A DNA stretch of 64,000 nt from Psychrobacillus insolitus (GCF_003254155.1 NZ_QKZI01000004.1:48856-112855), one strand, 5' to 3'; counted from the stretch's first letter, positions 39,004 to 47,784 are shown. The notes: generated from the letters alone by a model not told the origin. A program made the numbers and translations.

Positions 39004-40136
39004 GTTAGATACTCCTTTGTTTGAAAAGTACCCATGATCGTACGGGCTAGAATTTCAATGCCAATTAACATGCTCTCCTGGTTAAATGTCATAGTTGGAT
39101 GATGCAAACCAGGGGTTAGATCGCAACCTAAACCAAGCATAGTTGCCTTGATAGAAGGTCTTTTTAATGTATAAAAATGAAAATCTTCTCCGCCTGGTGT
39201 AACGATAGGAGGTACATAATAATTTTGACCAATCGTATCGATGATTGCCACTTTCATCAATTCAACCGCTGAATCATCCACTTCCGCAGCCGCAATTTCT
39301 GTATCGATTTGAAAATCAATCGTTATATTATTTAGTGTAGCAACGGACCTAATCACATGCTCTACTTTGGCGATCAATTCATTCATCGCGGCATTAGACT
39401 GTGCCCGTACATCCATACTAAATTCGGCGTTGCCAGGAATGATATTGGTAGATTGACCGCCTGCTTGGAATTTAGTCAGCTTTGCCGAATACGACATCAT
39501 TGGATCTAGATAAATAGCTTGTATTGCTTGCACAATTTGCGCACCGACTTCAATTGCATTAACACCAAGATGTGGCCTAGCACCATGTGCTTCCACTCCA
39601 TGTATTTTCCCACTAATTAGTTTTGCAGCACCATGCAAAATGGCTGGAGCAGCAAAACCGTTTCGAATTTCTTGAATTGGGCGAAGATGAACACCGTACA
39701 AATAGTCAATATCATCGACTAGCCCTTTATCAATATAAGAAAGAGCGCCTGTACCTTGTTCCTCTGCTGGCTGAAATAATACTTTTAATGTCCCCTGTTT
39801 CGGAATACCTAATTGTTTCAATAAAAGAAGTGTACCTACCGCCATTGTCATATGTGCATCATGGCCACAAGAATGGTTGGCTTTAAACTCTCCGTCCACT
39901 TCCTGCCAAAGGGCATCCATATCTGTCCGAAGTCCAACACAAGGTTTCCCACTTCCAACAGTAACTACTAACCCGGTTGAGTCATTAAAAGTAGTAACAT
40001 GAAATCCTTCTCGAGTAAGAAAATCTTTCAAATATGCAGTCGTTAAAAATTCCTTCCAGCTAAGTTCAGGATTTGCATGAAGATGTTGAAATAACGACTC
40101 CACAGTGGGTTTTATATTTAATAATGCTTGTTTCAT
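39000..40136 (-). CDS. M20-family amidohydrolase, probable N-succinyl-L-amino acid desuccinylase
   Basis: 378 aa. Metal-binding and catalytic motifs of M20D hydrolases: CGHDAHMTMAVG (about residue 92), PAEEQGTGAL, HGVEAHGARPHLGVNAI, and GLHHPTMTFN. Family members remove acyl groups from N-acyl-L-amino acids or indole/hippurate-type substrates. Between the RpiR regulator (4-nt overlap) and the GNAT (4-nt overlap) it fits the last step of D- to L-amino acid conversion. The insert typical of dimerising M20 proteins is present. Confidence 0.82.
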   Translation of the reverse strand: MKQALLNIKPTVESLFQHLHANPELSWKEFLTTAYLKDFLTREGFHVTTFNDSTGLVVTVGSGKPCVGLRTDMDALWQEVDGEFKANHSCGHDAHMTMAVGTLLLLKQLGIPKQGTLKVLFQPAEEQGTGALSYIDKGLVDDIDYLYGVHLRPIQEIRNGFAAPAILHGAAKLISGKIHGVEAHGARPHLGVNAIEVGAQIVQAIQAIYLDPMMSYSAKLTKFQAGGQSTNIIPGNAEFSMDVRAQSNAAMNELIAKVEHVIRSVATLNNITIDFQIDTEIAAAEVDDSAVELMKVAIIDTIGQNYYVPPIVTPGGEDFHFYTLKRPSIKATMLGLGCDLTPGLHHPTMTFNQESMLIGIEILARTIMGTFQTKEYLT

Positions 40137-40990
40137 AATGGATCCTTTCCTTCCTCGTATAGAAAATGATCCGGAATCTTTTCATATAATGCTTGCCTTT
40201 TCATGAAATTCTCTTTTTCTTCCACGATTAATCCGGCAACAATTGCATTCATAAGTGAAAAGAGAGGGGAAACAGCATCTAACGTAGTTTTGTTTGCTGT
40301 ATAAATAGGAAATAATACATCACTATACGCGTGAATTGGCGCTAAGACGGAGTCACTTATTCCGATAATATATGACTTTTGGTTACGTATAAGCTCGGCT
40401 ATTTGAATCGTTTCTTTCAAATAGCGATGGAAAGAAATGATAATGACAACAGAATGCTCATCCATTTGTGAGATCGTACGGATAATATCCTCCGTCTCAG
40501 GTCGCATAAAATGGACGTTTTCTTTTACTAATCCTAAAGAAAAGGAAAGCCAATTGGCAGCCGAATAGGAAGAGCGAAGACCTAGTACATAGACGGATGT
40601 CGCATTTGACAGTCTTTGTACGGCAGCATGATATGCATTTTCATCTATTTGATTCATCGTAACTAAAATGGATTCTCGGTCCTTTTCCATCACTTGTTTA
40701 TGGAAACTAATATCTTTTGGAATATCCATTTTAGACTGCTGGTAACTCGTTAAACTACTTTCTTTAAAAAATTGCTCCCGAACTATTTTTTGCAGTTCCG
40801 TATAGCCAGAAAAACCAAGTGAATTCGAAAAACGAATGACGGTGGATTCACTAATCCCAATTTTGGATCCAAACTCTGCTGCAGAATATAAGGCAATATC
40901 ATTTGGATTCTCTAATACGTAGTTCGCAACTTTCTTTTGACTTTTCGACATCGTTGTAAAATGTTCTCGTATTAAATCTAGTAATACCAA
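40133..40990 (-). CDS. RpiR-family transcriptional regulator (HTH-SIS)
   Basis: 285 aa from a TTG start at 40990, preceded by AAAGGAG at 9 nt. N-terminal HTH (SKSQKKVANYVLENP; GISESTVIRFSNSLGFSGY) and C-terminal SIS domain (SVYVLGLRSSYSAANWLSF; VVIIISFHRYLKETIQIAE), which in other members binds phosphosugars. First gene of the four-gene operon, so it is the probable local regulator. The SIS ligand is unlikely to be the usual sugar phosphate here. Confidence 0.88.
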   Translation of the reverse strand: MVLLDLIREHFTTMSKSQKKVANYVLENPNDIALYSAAEFGSKIGISESTVIRFSNSLGFSGYTELQKIVREQFFKESSLTSYQQSKMDIPKDISFHKQVMEKDRESILVTMNQIDENAYHAAVQRLSNATSVYVLGLRSSYSAANWLSFSLGLVKENVHFMRPETEDIIRTISQMDEHSVVIIISFHRYLKETIQIAELIRNQKSYIIGISDSVLAPIHAYSDVLFPIYTANKTTLDAVSPLFSLMNAIVAGLIVEEKENFMKRQALYEKIPDHFLYEEGKDPL

Positions 40991-41136
40991 GGCTCAAACT
41001 CCTTTGTGAAGGAAATTAATCATTATATTAAAAATATGAAGTATTCACTTCATTTTGATATTTATAAACTTATCACAATATTCAGCGGAATACAATATAT
41101 TAATCACTCTATATTGAGAAAAGCGCAAGTCATTTT

Positions 41137-41208
41137 TGTGTCAGAAACAAACATGAATATCACAACATTCACGATTGTTTGAATTAACGTGAATGTTTCT
41201 GACACAGG
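41137..41208. repeat. Dispersed palindromic repeat, subtype A
   Basis: TGTGTCAGAAACAAACATGA at the left, AATGTTTCTGACACAGG at the right; the interior ATTCACGATTGTTTGAATTA is shared with the copies at 43443 and 56372. Confidence 0.8.
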
Positions 41209-41242
41209 TTCTATTTACAATCGCAGTAACAGCTTATTAATG

Positions 41243-41297
41243 AAAGAAAAGAGTACGTATCCAACAAACTACTTGTTGAATACGTACTCTTTTCTTT
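41243..41297 (-). terminator. Terminator of the diguanylate cyclase gene
   Basis: 25-bp stem 41243-41267 with 41273-41297 (one mismatch), loop ACTAC. Confidence 0.85.
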
Positions 41298-41332
41298 ATA
41301 GCCTTTAGCGACCTTTTTCAAATATTAATCAT

Positions 41333-42547
41333 TCAGTTCATTTTTTCACTTACTTCAACAAGATTCCTACCATTTTTCTTTGCCTCATAAAGAGCTTGAT
41401 CTGCTTTTTGTATTAATAATTCAATTTCTCCCTCATCTGCTAAATAATTTGTTGCCAGTCCTAAGCTTATGGAAAGATAAGATGATATAGGTGAAAGTTC
41501 ATGTGGAATCTTCATTTCTTCAACTGCAAGGCGAATCCGTTCAGCAAGTTGGTAGGCTTCAGCTTCCTTCATATCAAAAGCTGCGACGATAAATTCCTCA
41601 CCACCATACCTTACAGCTAAGCTAGAGGTTCGATCAATCGATGCATTCAACTGCTGGGCGACAGATTGAATTACCTTGTCTCCCTCCACATGTCCATATA
41701 AATCGTTATATTGCTTAAAATAGTCAATATCGATCATAATTATTGACAGACAACGCTCCGAATCTGCTAAACTCAAATACTTGTGAATGTATTCATATAA
41801 GCCTCTGCGATTCGGAATTTTTGATAATTCATCTATTAATGTTAGCTGCTTCAGTTGCTCATTCGCTTGCTCTAACCTCCGATTGATTTGCACATTTTCA
41901 TCGATGTTAAATGCTAGCTCTTCGTTCATTTCTTCTAGTAATACCTTATTATAGAAATTTCTATAATAACCCATATATAACATCCTAGATACTAACCAAC
42001 AGAAGAATAAAAAAACGGATAAATTTACGTAATGTCCTATCAACACCTCACTAGAAGCTTGAAAGAACGGTAAACCAACTACTAACACAGCAGTTGGAAT
42101 TGTATACAACCAAAAAAACAGCTTATACGAAGTATTTAATAGTACCGAAACACACATTACATTAACAACAAATGCCATAATATGTCCGTAGCCCAGCTGA
42201 TCCACCAGCGTCACAACTGATCCCCATAACAAAAATAGAAACACCAATAAGAAAAGACCTTTTTGATACTTTTTATAACGAGCCTCGTCATAAATATCGC
42301 CCTTTTCAAACCTCAAAGCAAACAACAACACTACTGTGGCGATAAATAATAAGGTTATATACAGGATGACATATATATTCAAAAATTTTTCAGAGGAAGA
42401 AATATTCATGATAATTAAAAAAACTTCAAACAAAATAACAATTTTGGCCAAAAGCTTACTCCTCTGAATATTTTCATAAAACATTTGCCATTCTAGCATT
42501 TTCTGCTTTTCAACTGAAAGATTATTGGTTACGTTAAATAGTTTCAT
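41333..42547 (-). CDS. Membrane-bound diguanylate cyclase (GGDEF)
   Basis: 404 aa. Residues about 35-210 hold six hydrophobic segments; a short coiled coil leads to a GGDEF domain beginning LTLIDELSKIPNRRGLYEY, with active site RYGGEEFIVA near residue 312. The A-site variant GGEEF is active in many enzymes. No EAL domain and no clear RxxD inhibitory site before the A-site was seen. Would make c-di-GMP in response to a membrane or lipid-phase cue. AAAAGGTGAAT precedes the ATG. Confidence 0.9.
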   Translation of the reverse strand: MKLFNVTNNLSVEKQKMLEWQMFYENIQRSKLLAKIVILFEVFLIIMNISSSEKFLNIYVILYITLLFIATVVLLFALRFEKGDIYDEARYKKYQKGLFLLVFLFLLWGSVVTLVDQLGYGHIMAFVVNVMCVSVLLNTSYKLFFWLYTIPTAVLVVGLPFFQASSEVLIGHYVNLSVFLFFCWLVSRMLYMGYYRNFYNKVLLEEMNEELAFNIDENVQINRRLEQANEQLKQLTLIDELSKIPNRRGLYEYIHKYLSLADSERCLSIIMIDIDYFKQYNDLYGHVEGDKVIQSVAQQLNASIDRTSSLAVRYGGEEFIVAAFDMKEAEAYQLAERIRLAVEEMKIPHELSPISSYLSISLGLATNYLADEGEIELLIQKADQALYEAKKNGRNLVEVSEKMN

Positions 42548-42729
42548 ATATTCACCTTTTCCCTTGTTTCCTTATCTTATATCCAAGGTAAGATTTGTAT
42601 TTTACACTATAAATAAATAGAAACTAGATCTACCTAATAGTCTAAACGATTCAAATATTCAAAACAAGCACTGTATTTTGCACTATGTGTATACATATTA
42701 AGGATTAATGAAAATCATATAGCCAAATC

Positions 42730-42936
42730 AGTCGTCTTCCTTTCTCGAGCAAAAAAGAAACTCACAAGTCCAACTTTCAAATTTGTCATTTCTTCCCTAT
42801 AATAAGAATCAAAAGGAGGAATCTTCATGCCAGTCTACAACAAACTAGTAAGAGATCTAATCCCACAAGTTATCGAAAAGTCAGGTTGCAAATTCTCCAC
42901 ACGAACGTTGGATCCAGCGGAACACTTAACGGAAAT
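42730..42936. repeat. Duplicated 207-bp segment, copy 1 (truncated)
   Basis: Near-identical (under ten differences) to 44092-44298. It covers the promoter, ribosome site and first 36 codons of the NTP pyrophosphohydrolase gene. Confidence 0.9.
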
Positions 42937-42964
42937 TTGCTATGGTACAACTAACTATTTATAA
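42827..42964 (+). pseudogene. Truncated copy of the MazG-like NTP pyrophosphohydrolase gene
   Basis: ATG 42827 with the same AAAGGAGG leader as the intact gene at 44189. The frame reads MPVYNKLVRDLIPQVIEK and matches for 36 codons, then changes at 42937 into unrelated sequence and stops at 42964. Not functional as an enzyme; the leader could still be transcribed and may feed the Zn-ribbon gene behind it. Confidence 0.85.
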
Positions 42965-43401
42965 TATATATTCTATAAGGAGATGATATCTTGACTACAA
43001 AGTGTTATAAATGTAATCAAACAATAAAAAACGAGGAATTAATCAAAACAGATGAGTTTAAAGAGTATGGTGCAGAAATACAAAATTATTGTCCTTCATG
43101 TTTTTTAGAGAATGTGAAAAGTGGCTTTGGAAATTATGACGTTGGTAATTGTGAAATCTGTAATAGCGAATTAGTTCTTGAGCATAATGATAGTGAAATT
43201 ATCCTTCAAGCTCAAGAGGATTATACTGTATCATTTATTTGTGCAAAATTTAAGAAAGCTCTTGATAGAAATAATGACGTAGAAATTCAAAAATTAGAAG
43301 ACGAGGGACATGACGGTATTATGTTATATACAATTCAACCTAATCCTAATGAATCTGATTTTGGCTAAATTTAAATAAATACCGCGCACTATAGCAAATT
43401 T
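42933..43401. mobile_element. Possible small cassette bounded by 16-bp inverted repeats
   Basis: Left end AAATTTGCTATGGTAC (42933-42948), right end GCACTATAGCAAATTT (43386-43401): inverted copies with two mismatches, enclosing only the Zn-ribbon gene. No transposase inside; target duplication not evident. Confidence 0.4.
42991..43368 (+). CDS. Small cysteine-rich (zinc-ribbon-like) protein
   Basis: 125 aa, TTG start with TAAGGAGATGAT upstream. Two CxxC knuckles pairs: CYKCNQTIK and YCPSCFLEN, then NCEICNSEL, suggesting one or two Zn sites; the C-terminal part is acidic (IQKLEDEGHDGIMLYT). No family recognised. It lies between near-identical inverted repeats (42933-42948 and 43386-43401), behind a truncated gene, so it may have arrived as a small cassette. 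Confidence 0.65.
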   Translation: MTTKCYKCNQTIKNEELIKTDEFKEYGAEIQNYCPSCFLENVKSGFGNYDVGNCEICNSELVLEHNDSEIILQAQEDYTVSFICAKFKKALDRNNDVEIQKLEDEGHDGIMLYTIQPNPNESDFG

Positions 43402-43442
43402 TCGTGATTGAATTCTTCGTGATTAAATAACGAAATTTTTTT

Positions 43443-43523
43443 GTTCCCTGCGTCAGAAACAAACATGAATATCACAACATTCACGATTGTTTGAATTAAC
43501 GTGAATGTTTCTGACACAGGGTC
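43443..43523. repeat. Dispersed palindromic repeat, subtype A
   Basis: GTTCCCTGCGTCAGAAACAA to GAATGTTTCTGACACAGGG; interior as in the copy at 41137. Confidence 0.8.
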
Positions 43524-43534
43524 ACGAATTTCAT

Positions 43535-43575
43535 TCCCAGTGTCAGAAACAAACATGAATCTTTCTGTCACAGGG
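43535..43575. repeat. Internally deleted palindromic repeat
   Basis: CCCAGTGTCAGAAACAAACA at the left joined to TTTCTGTCACAGGG; 12 bp after the full copy. Confidence 0.65.
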
Positions 43576-43595
43576 CCATATCGCTATCAAAAAAA

Positions 43596-43636
43596 ATACC
43601 TACCCAACAAAAATCTGTTGAATAGGTACCCCTTTT
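43596..43636 (-). terminator. Terminator of the rhodanese lipoprotein gene
   Basis: ATACCTACCCAACA pairs with TGTTGAATAGGTAC; a long T run follows on the minus strand. Confidence 0.75.
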
Positions 43637-44007
43637 TAGTTCTCTATCTCCCCTGTCCAAGAAGACATTCCTTCCGACACATTCACGATAGTATAGCCTT
43701 CACTTGCTAGAACCTTACTTGCTTCCTTTGAACGGTTTCCGCTTTGGCAAATGACAATGTAAGAAGACGCTTGATCTATCCCTTCAAAATTACTCGACTG
43801 AAGCTCCGATAAAGGCTTGTTCGCTGCTCCCACAATATGGCCACCAGCATACTCATTTGGCTCACGTACATCTAGAACCTTATACCCCTCTTGTACCTTT
43901 GCTTCAATCTCATCCATATCAATTGTTTCATAACTTTCTTCTGAACCACATGCAGCTAAAACTAGCATTAACGCCATTATAAAAAGAACTACCAAAGTCT
44001 TCTTCAT
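43636..44007 (-). CDS. Rhodanese-domain lipoprotein
   Basis: 123 aa from ATG 44007 (an adjacent ATG at 44010 is closer to TAGGAGGAG). Signal peptide with lipobox LAAC (Cys near 20) anchors it outside the membrane. The rhodanese domain has DVREPNEYAGGHIVGAANKP and the catalytic loop VICQSGNRSKEA with Cys. Single-domain rhodaneses carry persulfide sulfur; the extracellular role is unknown. Confidence 0.88.
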   Translation of the reverse strand: MKKTLVVLFIMALMLVLAACGSEESYETIDMDEIEAKVQEGYKVLDVREPNEYAGGHIVGAANKPLSELQSSNFEGIDQASSYIVICQSGNRSKEASKVLASEGYTIVNVSEGMSSWTGEIEN

Positions 44008-44091
44008 CATAACTCCTCCTAAATAGAGATAAAATATTTCTTAAACTAATATACCCCATAAGGTATTTCGAGTCAATTTTTCGTCCTAAAG

Positions 44092-44298
44092 AGTCGTCTT
44101 CCTTTCTCGAGCAAAAAGAAACTCCACAAGTCCAACTTTCAAATTTGTCATTTCTTCCCTATAATAAGAAACAAAAGGAGGAATCTTCATGCCAGTCTAC
44201 AACAAACTAGTAAGAGATCTAATCCCACAAGTTATCGAAAAGTCAGGTGGCAAATTCTCCACACGAACGTTGGAACCAGCAGAACACTTAACGGAAAT
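44092..44298. repeat. Duplicated 207-bp segment, copy 2 (intact locus)
   Basis: Partner of 42730-42936; continues into the complete pyrophosphohydrolase gene. Confidence 0.9.
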
Positions 44299-44515
44299 CA
44301 AAAATAAATTATACGAAGAAGTAAAAGAGTTCCAAGAAACAAACAATCGCCAAGATGCACTGGAAGAACTAGCCGATATTTTAGAACTAATCCATGCAGC
44401 TCTTCCCATACATGAGGCTACCTATGAAGAACTAGAGGAAATCCGTATTGCTAAGAAAGAAAAACGTGGCGGATTTGAAGAAGGGATTTATTTGATAGAG
44501 GTTGAAGATGAGTGA
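44189..44515 (+). CDS. MazG-like nucleoside triphosphate pyrophosphohydrolase (phosphoribosyl-ATP pyrophosphatase-like)
   Basis: 108 aa. YNKLVRDLIPQVIE at the start, then the all-alpha NTP-PPase pattern EEVKEFQETNNRQDALEELADILELI, whose ExxE and ExxD residues bind Mg2+. Such enzymes hydrolyse (d)NTPs to monophosphates. Its stop overlaps the start of the PLD-helicase gene (codons share GATGAG), so the two form a coupled pair. AAAGGAGG precedes the ATG. Nucleotide pool control in phage defence is a possible role, by context only. Confidence 0.85.
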   Translation: MPVYNKLVRDLIPQVIEKSGGKFSTRTLEPAEHLTEIKNKLYEEVKEFQETNNRQDALEELADILELIHAALPIHEATYEELEEIRIAKKEKRGGFEEGIYLIEVEDE

Positions 44516-46913
44516 TCTGCGGCTCATTACATCGAATCTGATTCAAGATTTAACCAAGCTTTCTAGTGATGCAACGAGCATTTACTGGGTCACAGCATTC
44601 GCCATGAAATCAGGTGTGAAGCTTGTCCTCCCTTCACTAAAAGAAGCACTGAGTCGCAATGCGGAACTGAAGATTTTAGTTGGTGATTATCTTTATATCA
44701 CACAACCTCAAGCATTAGAATTACTTCTTCAAGAATTACCCGGAGCAGAAATTCGATTACATAAAAGTAGCGGAATATCCTTTCATCCAAAGGCTTATTT
44801 GTTTCGTTCAGAAAATAATAATCATTTAATAGTAGGATCTTCGAATCTATCTGCATCTGCCCTGCAAAAAGGGATTGAATGGAGTCTTCTTGCACCAGCC
44901 GCAGTAAGTGGTCCCGTTTTCGATGAGGCAATGGATGAATTTATGAAGCTGTTTTATTCCTCTTCTACGATTTCATTAAATAAAGAAACACTAGCAACCT
45001 ATGCTTCGGCATATGAACAAGCGAATATGACTGTCCCACTGAGTCAAAAATGGTCTGAACAGGAAGAGCAAGAAGTTATGTTTGGCCCCTCTTCATCTGA
45101 ATCAACAGTGAATGAACAAGAAGAACTATATGTAACTGAAACGGCTCAACTCATTCCCCGCCCAGCACAAGTGTTAGCACTAGAAGCTTTACAGGAAACG
45201 ATGCACGATGAATACGACAAAGCACTCGTAGTTCTCGCAACTGGACTAGGCAAAACCTATTTAGCAGCTTTCTTTGCGAAGCAATTCAAGCGAGTATTAT
45301 TTGTTGCACACCGAGAAGAAATACTGAACCAAGCGAAAACTTCCTTCTTACATGTTCATCCTACAAAAACTGCTGGATTATATAATGCTATTGAAAAAAA
45401 TAAAGATGCTGACTTTGTCTTTGCATCCATTCTCACACTTTCTCAAAAATACCATCTAGAGCAATTTCATCCTGAAGCTTTTGATTTAATCGTGATCGAT
45501 GAATTTCATCACGCAGCTGCTCCTAGCTATGAACGAGTCATAGACTTCTTTAAGCCGAAGTTTCTACTAGGTATTACCGCAACTCCTGAACGCTTGGACA
45601 ACAAAGATGTCTTTAGCATCTGTGATGGAAATGTTGCAATTCGCATTCATTTTATCGACGCAATTCAACGAAACTGGCTCGCTCCCTTCCATTACTACGG
45701 AGTATACGATGATACAGACTACTCGCAAATTCGTTGGATTGGAAACGGGTACGATGAGGAAGAATTAGCTCGTGTTCAATTAAGAGAAGAAATGGCAGAG
45801 AAGATATTACAAGCTTGGATTCAGCGAAAACAAACAAGAACAATCGCATTCTGCTCCACAGTTAAACAAGCAAACTTCCTAAGTCATTACTTTGCACAAT
45901 CTGGCTATCGTTCCACAGCACTAAGTGGAACAACACCAAGAAATGAACGAATGAATGCTAGAAAACAGTTAGAATCCGGCAAAATCGATATCATCTTTAC
46001 AGTCGACTTATTTAATGAAGGAGTCGATATCCCAACAGTAGACACCCTTCTATTTGTACGTCCAACAGAATCCATTGCCGTATTCACCCAACAAATCGGG
46101 CGTGGACTACGACTAGCAGAAGGAAAATCACACTGCGTCATTATTGATTTAATCGGAAACTACCGAAACGCTGATACAAAACTTTCCGTATTCACACCAG
46201 AACCAACAGATAAATTCGAACTAAAAACAGTACAAACTTCCTTACCGAAGCTTTGTTCAGTAAATCTCGAAACAGAAATTATCGATTTAGTAAAAGAAAT
46301 GGCCAGAAAAGCCGTATCCCATAAACAGCGACTTATCTATGAATATTTCACACTAAAAGAAGAAATGGGATCACGACCAACCTATCTCGACTACCATCTA
46401 AAATCAGGGATTATAGCAACCAATGTCAAAAAAGAATTTGGTTCTTATTTTGGAATGTTAAAAGAAGCTGGAGAATTAAATGAGCAGGAATTAGAGGCTT
46501 ATAAATTGTATAAAGATTGGCTGGAAGAAGTAGAAAGAACAGCCATGACTAAAAGCTACAAAATGGTCCTGTTAAGTTACATACTTTCAAGAGGTGTAGT
46601 TCGTTGGCATGAACCAGTAAAAGCAAAAGATGCTGCTCCCTACTTTGTCGACTACTTAACAGCTAAAGAATACAGAAAGAAAATAGACGTCATCGACACT
46701 GACTTGAAAAAAGCTACCTCACTTATAGAGCGAATGCCAATGACCAAATGGAGCGGATCTTCTAAAGGGAAAATTACTTTTGATAATGGAGAGTTTGCTT
46801 TGAATTTTGATGTGGTGGATTCGGTTAATGAGATTGTTTATGAGTGGACAAAGGAGATTTGTGGGTTTCGGTTGCATTGGTATTTTGAGAAGAAGGGGGA
46901 GAAGATGCCTTAA
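44508..46913 (+). CDS. PLD-like nuclease / DEAD-DEAH (SF2) helicase fusion
   Basis: 801 aa from ATG 44508 (44502 also possible). N-terminal phospholipase-D-like domain: HKSSGISFHPKAYLF and IVGSSNLSASAL (HxK...GSSN, the single-HKD layout; the usual Asp after HxKxxxx is not at the expected place). Helicase: ATGLGKTYLAAF (Walker A, about residue 245), VIDEFHHAA (DEFH box, 333), GITATPERLD, then TVDLFNEGVDIPTVDTL and QQIGRGLRLAEGK (motifs V and VI). A charged C-terminal region follows. Proteins of this build occur in restriction/repair and defence loci. Coupled to the NTP pyrophosphohydrolase gene. Confidence 0.85.
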   Translation: MSDLRLITSNLIQDLTKLSSDATSIYWVTAFAMKSGVKLVLPSLKEALSRNAELKILVGDYLYITQPQALELLLQELPGAEIRLHKSSGISFHPKAYLFRSENNNHLIVGSSNLSASALQKGIEWSLLAPAAVSGPVFDEAMDEFMKLFYSSSTISLNKETLATYASAYEQANMTVPLSQKWSEQEEQEVMFGPSSSESTVNEQEELYVTETAQLIPRPAQVLALEALQETMHDEYDKALVVLATGLGKTYLAAFFAKQFKRVLFVAHREEILNQAKTSFLHVHPTKTAGLYNAIEKNKDADFVFASILTLSQKYHLEQFHPEAFDLIVIDEFHHAAAPSYERVIDFFKPKFLLGITATPERLDNKDVFSICDGNVAIRIHFIDAIQRNWLAPFHYYGVYDDTDYSQIRWIGNGYDEEELARVQLREEMAEKILQAWIQRKQTRTIAFCSTVKQANFLSHYFAQSGYRSTALSGTTPRNERMNARKQLESGKIDIIFTVDLFNEGVDIPTVDTLLFVRPTESIAVFTQQIGRGLRLAEGKSHCVIIDLIGNYRNADTKLSVFTPEPTDKFELKTVQTSLPKLCSVNLETEIIDLVKEMARKAVSHKQRLIYEYFTLKEEMGSRPTYLDYHLKSGIIATNVKKEFGSYFGMLKEAGELNEQELEAYKLYKDWLEEVERTAMTKSYKMVLLSYILSRGVVRWHEPVKAKDAAPYFVDYLTAKEYRKKIDVIDTDLKKATSLIERMPMTKWSGSSKGKITFDNGEFALNFDVVDSVNEIVYEWTKEICGFRLHWYFEKKGEKMP

Positions 46914-46956
46914 CTTAATTAACATATACCTTGCAAAAAGAAACTCTACACCAGCT

Positions 46957-46988
46957 AAAAAGGACTGAGAAATTTCTCAGTCCTTTTT
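46957..46988 (+). terminator. Terminator after the PLD-helicase gene
   Basis: Perfect 16-bp palindrome AAAAAGGACTGAGAAA/TTTCTCAGTCCTTTTT. Confidence 0.8.
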
Positions 46989-46998
46989 ATTAATCTAT

Positions 46999-47241
46999 CT
47001 ATTTAATTTCTGTTTCAACATGCCATTTATCTTTATCATTTCCAGCTTCATCAAAAATTTTCAAACAAAAATTATATATTGCTTGCGCACTTAAGTCGCC
47101 TTCCATCTAATGTCCATTAATTATTTCTTTCGGTAACCTCATTCCTTTACCATCAATTGATAAGAAATTAGAATTGTTAGCCATGACTTTTTTATAAACT
47201 TCTTGGTTACCGTCAAAAATAGCTAGAATAGTTTTTTCCAT
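46999..47241 (-). pseudogene. Small gene broken by an in-frame TAG
   Basis: ATG 47241 is preceded by GGAGAGAGG and opens a frame of 80 codons ending 46999, with one TAG at codon 45 (47107-47109) directly followed by ATG. First part reads MEKTILAIFDGNQEVYKKVM, second MEGDLSAQAIYNFCLKIFDE. No family recognised. Either a nonsense mutant or two short overlapping ORFs. Confidence 0.45.
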
Positions 47242-47435
47242 TACCTCTCTCCAAGGTTTTACTGAGTAATTCTTTTTTGGATATTTAATAATCTTGGCGA
47301 GCTTTAATAACTCGATTTAATAGAGGTTTGTTTGTTGATGGAAGCAGTAGTATTGAAACTTTAGAACTTTTAAAACGACAAGAAGAATAGTTGCAGGATG
47401 GTAATATTCATCTCTGGTAACTACCTATGGTTGTT
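47242..47435. other. Intergenic debris
   Basis: A plus-strand string VDGSSSIETLELLKRQEE ends in a stop near 47390 and looks like a coding remnant without start. Nothing else recognised. Confidence 0.3.
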
Positions 47436-47510
47436 TGTTCCCTGTGTAAGAAATAAACATGAATTTCACTTTTTGTTTGAATTAACATGAAAGTATCTAA
47501 TATAGGGTAC
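47436..47510. repeat. Degenerate palindromic repeat, subtype A
   Basis: GTTCCCTGTGTAAGAAATAA to AGTATCTAATATAGGGTAC; diverged but same plan. Confidence 0.65.
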
Positions 47511-47740
47511 CTGTTTTAAATGGCCATGTTTCAATTTCTATATTCTAGCCCTTCACCTATCTTCTTCATTCGTTACGTTAGGTTCTCTATAATTCTAAAG
47601 CCCTTATAAAAACTCTGTATTATTCCATTTATTATTTTATTGATACCAGAATATTATTATATTCTCTTTATTAAATTAAAATATTCAAGATATACCTATT
47701 TGTTAGTTTTTTATAAAAAGTACACAAGAATTTTTTTATA

Positions 47741-47775
47741 AAAAAAGAACGATTTCATAGGAATGTTCTTTTTTG
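47741..47775 (-). terminator. Terminator of dptFGH
   Basis: AAAAAAGAAC (47741-47750) and GTTCTTTTTT (47765-47774), 10 bp past the dptH stop. Confidence 0.7.
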
Positions 47776-47784
47776 CTAAAACTA

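Noticed and set aside
43443..43575. Ordinary terminators as an explanation of the palindromic repeats
   Set aside because: Their ends and interiors are conserved between unrelated loci, they lack T tracts, and separate true terminators lie next to several of them.
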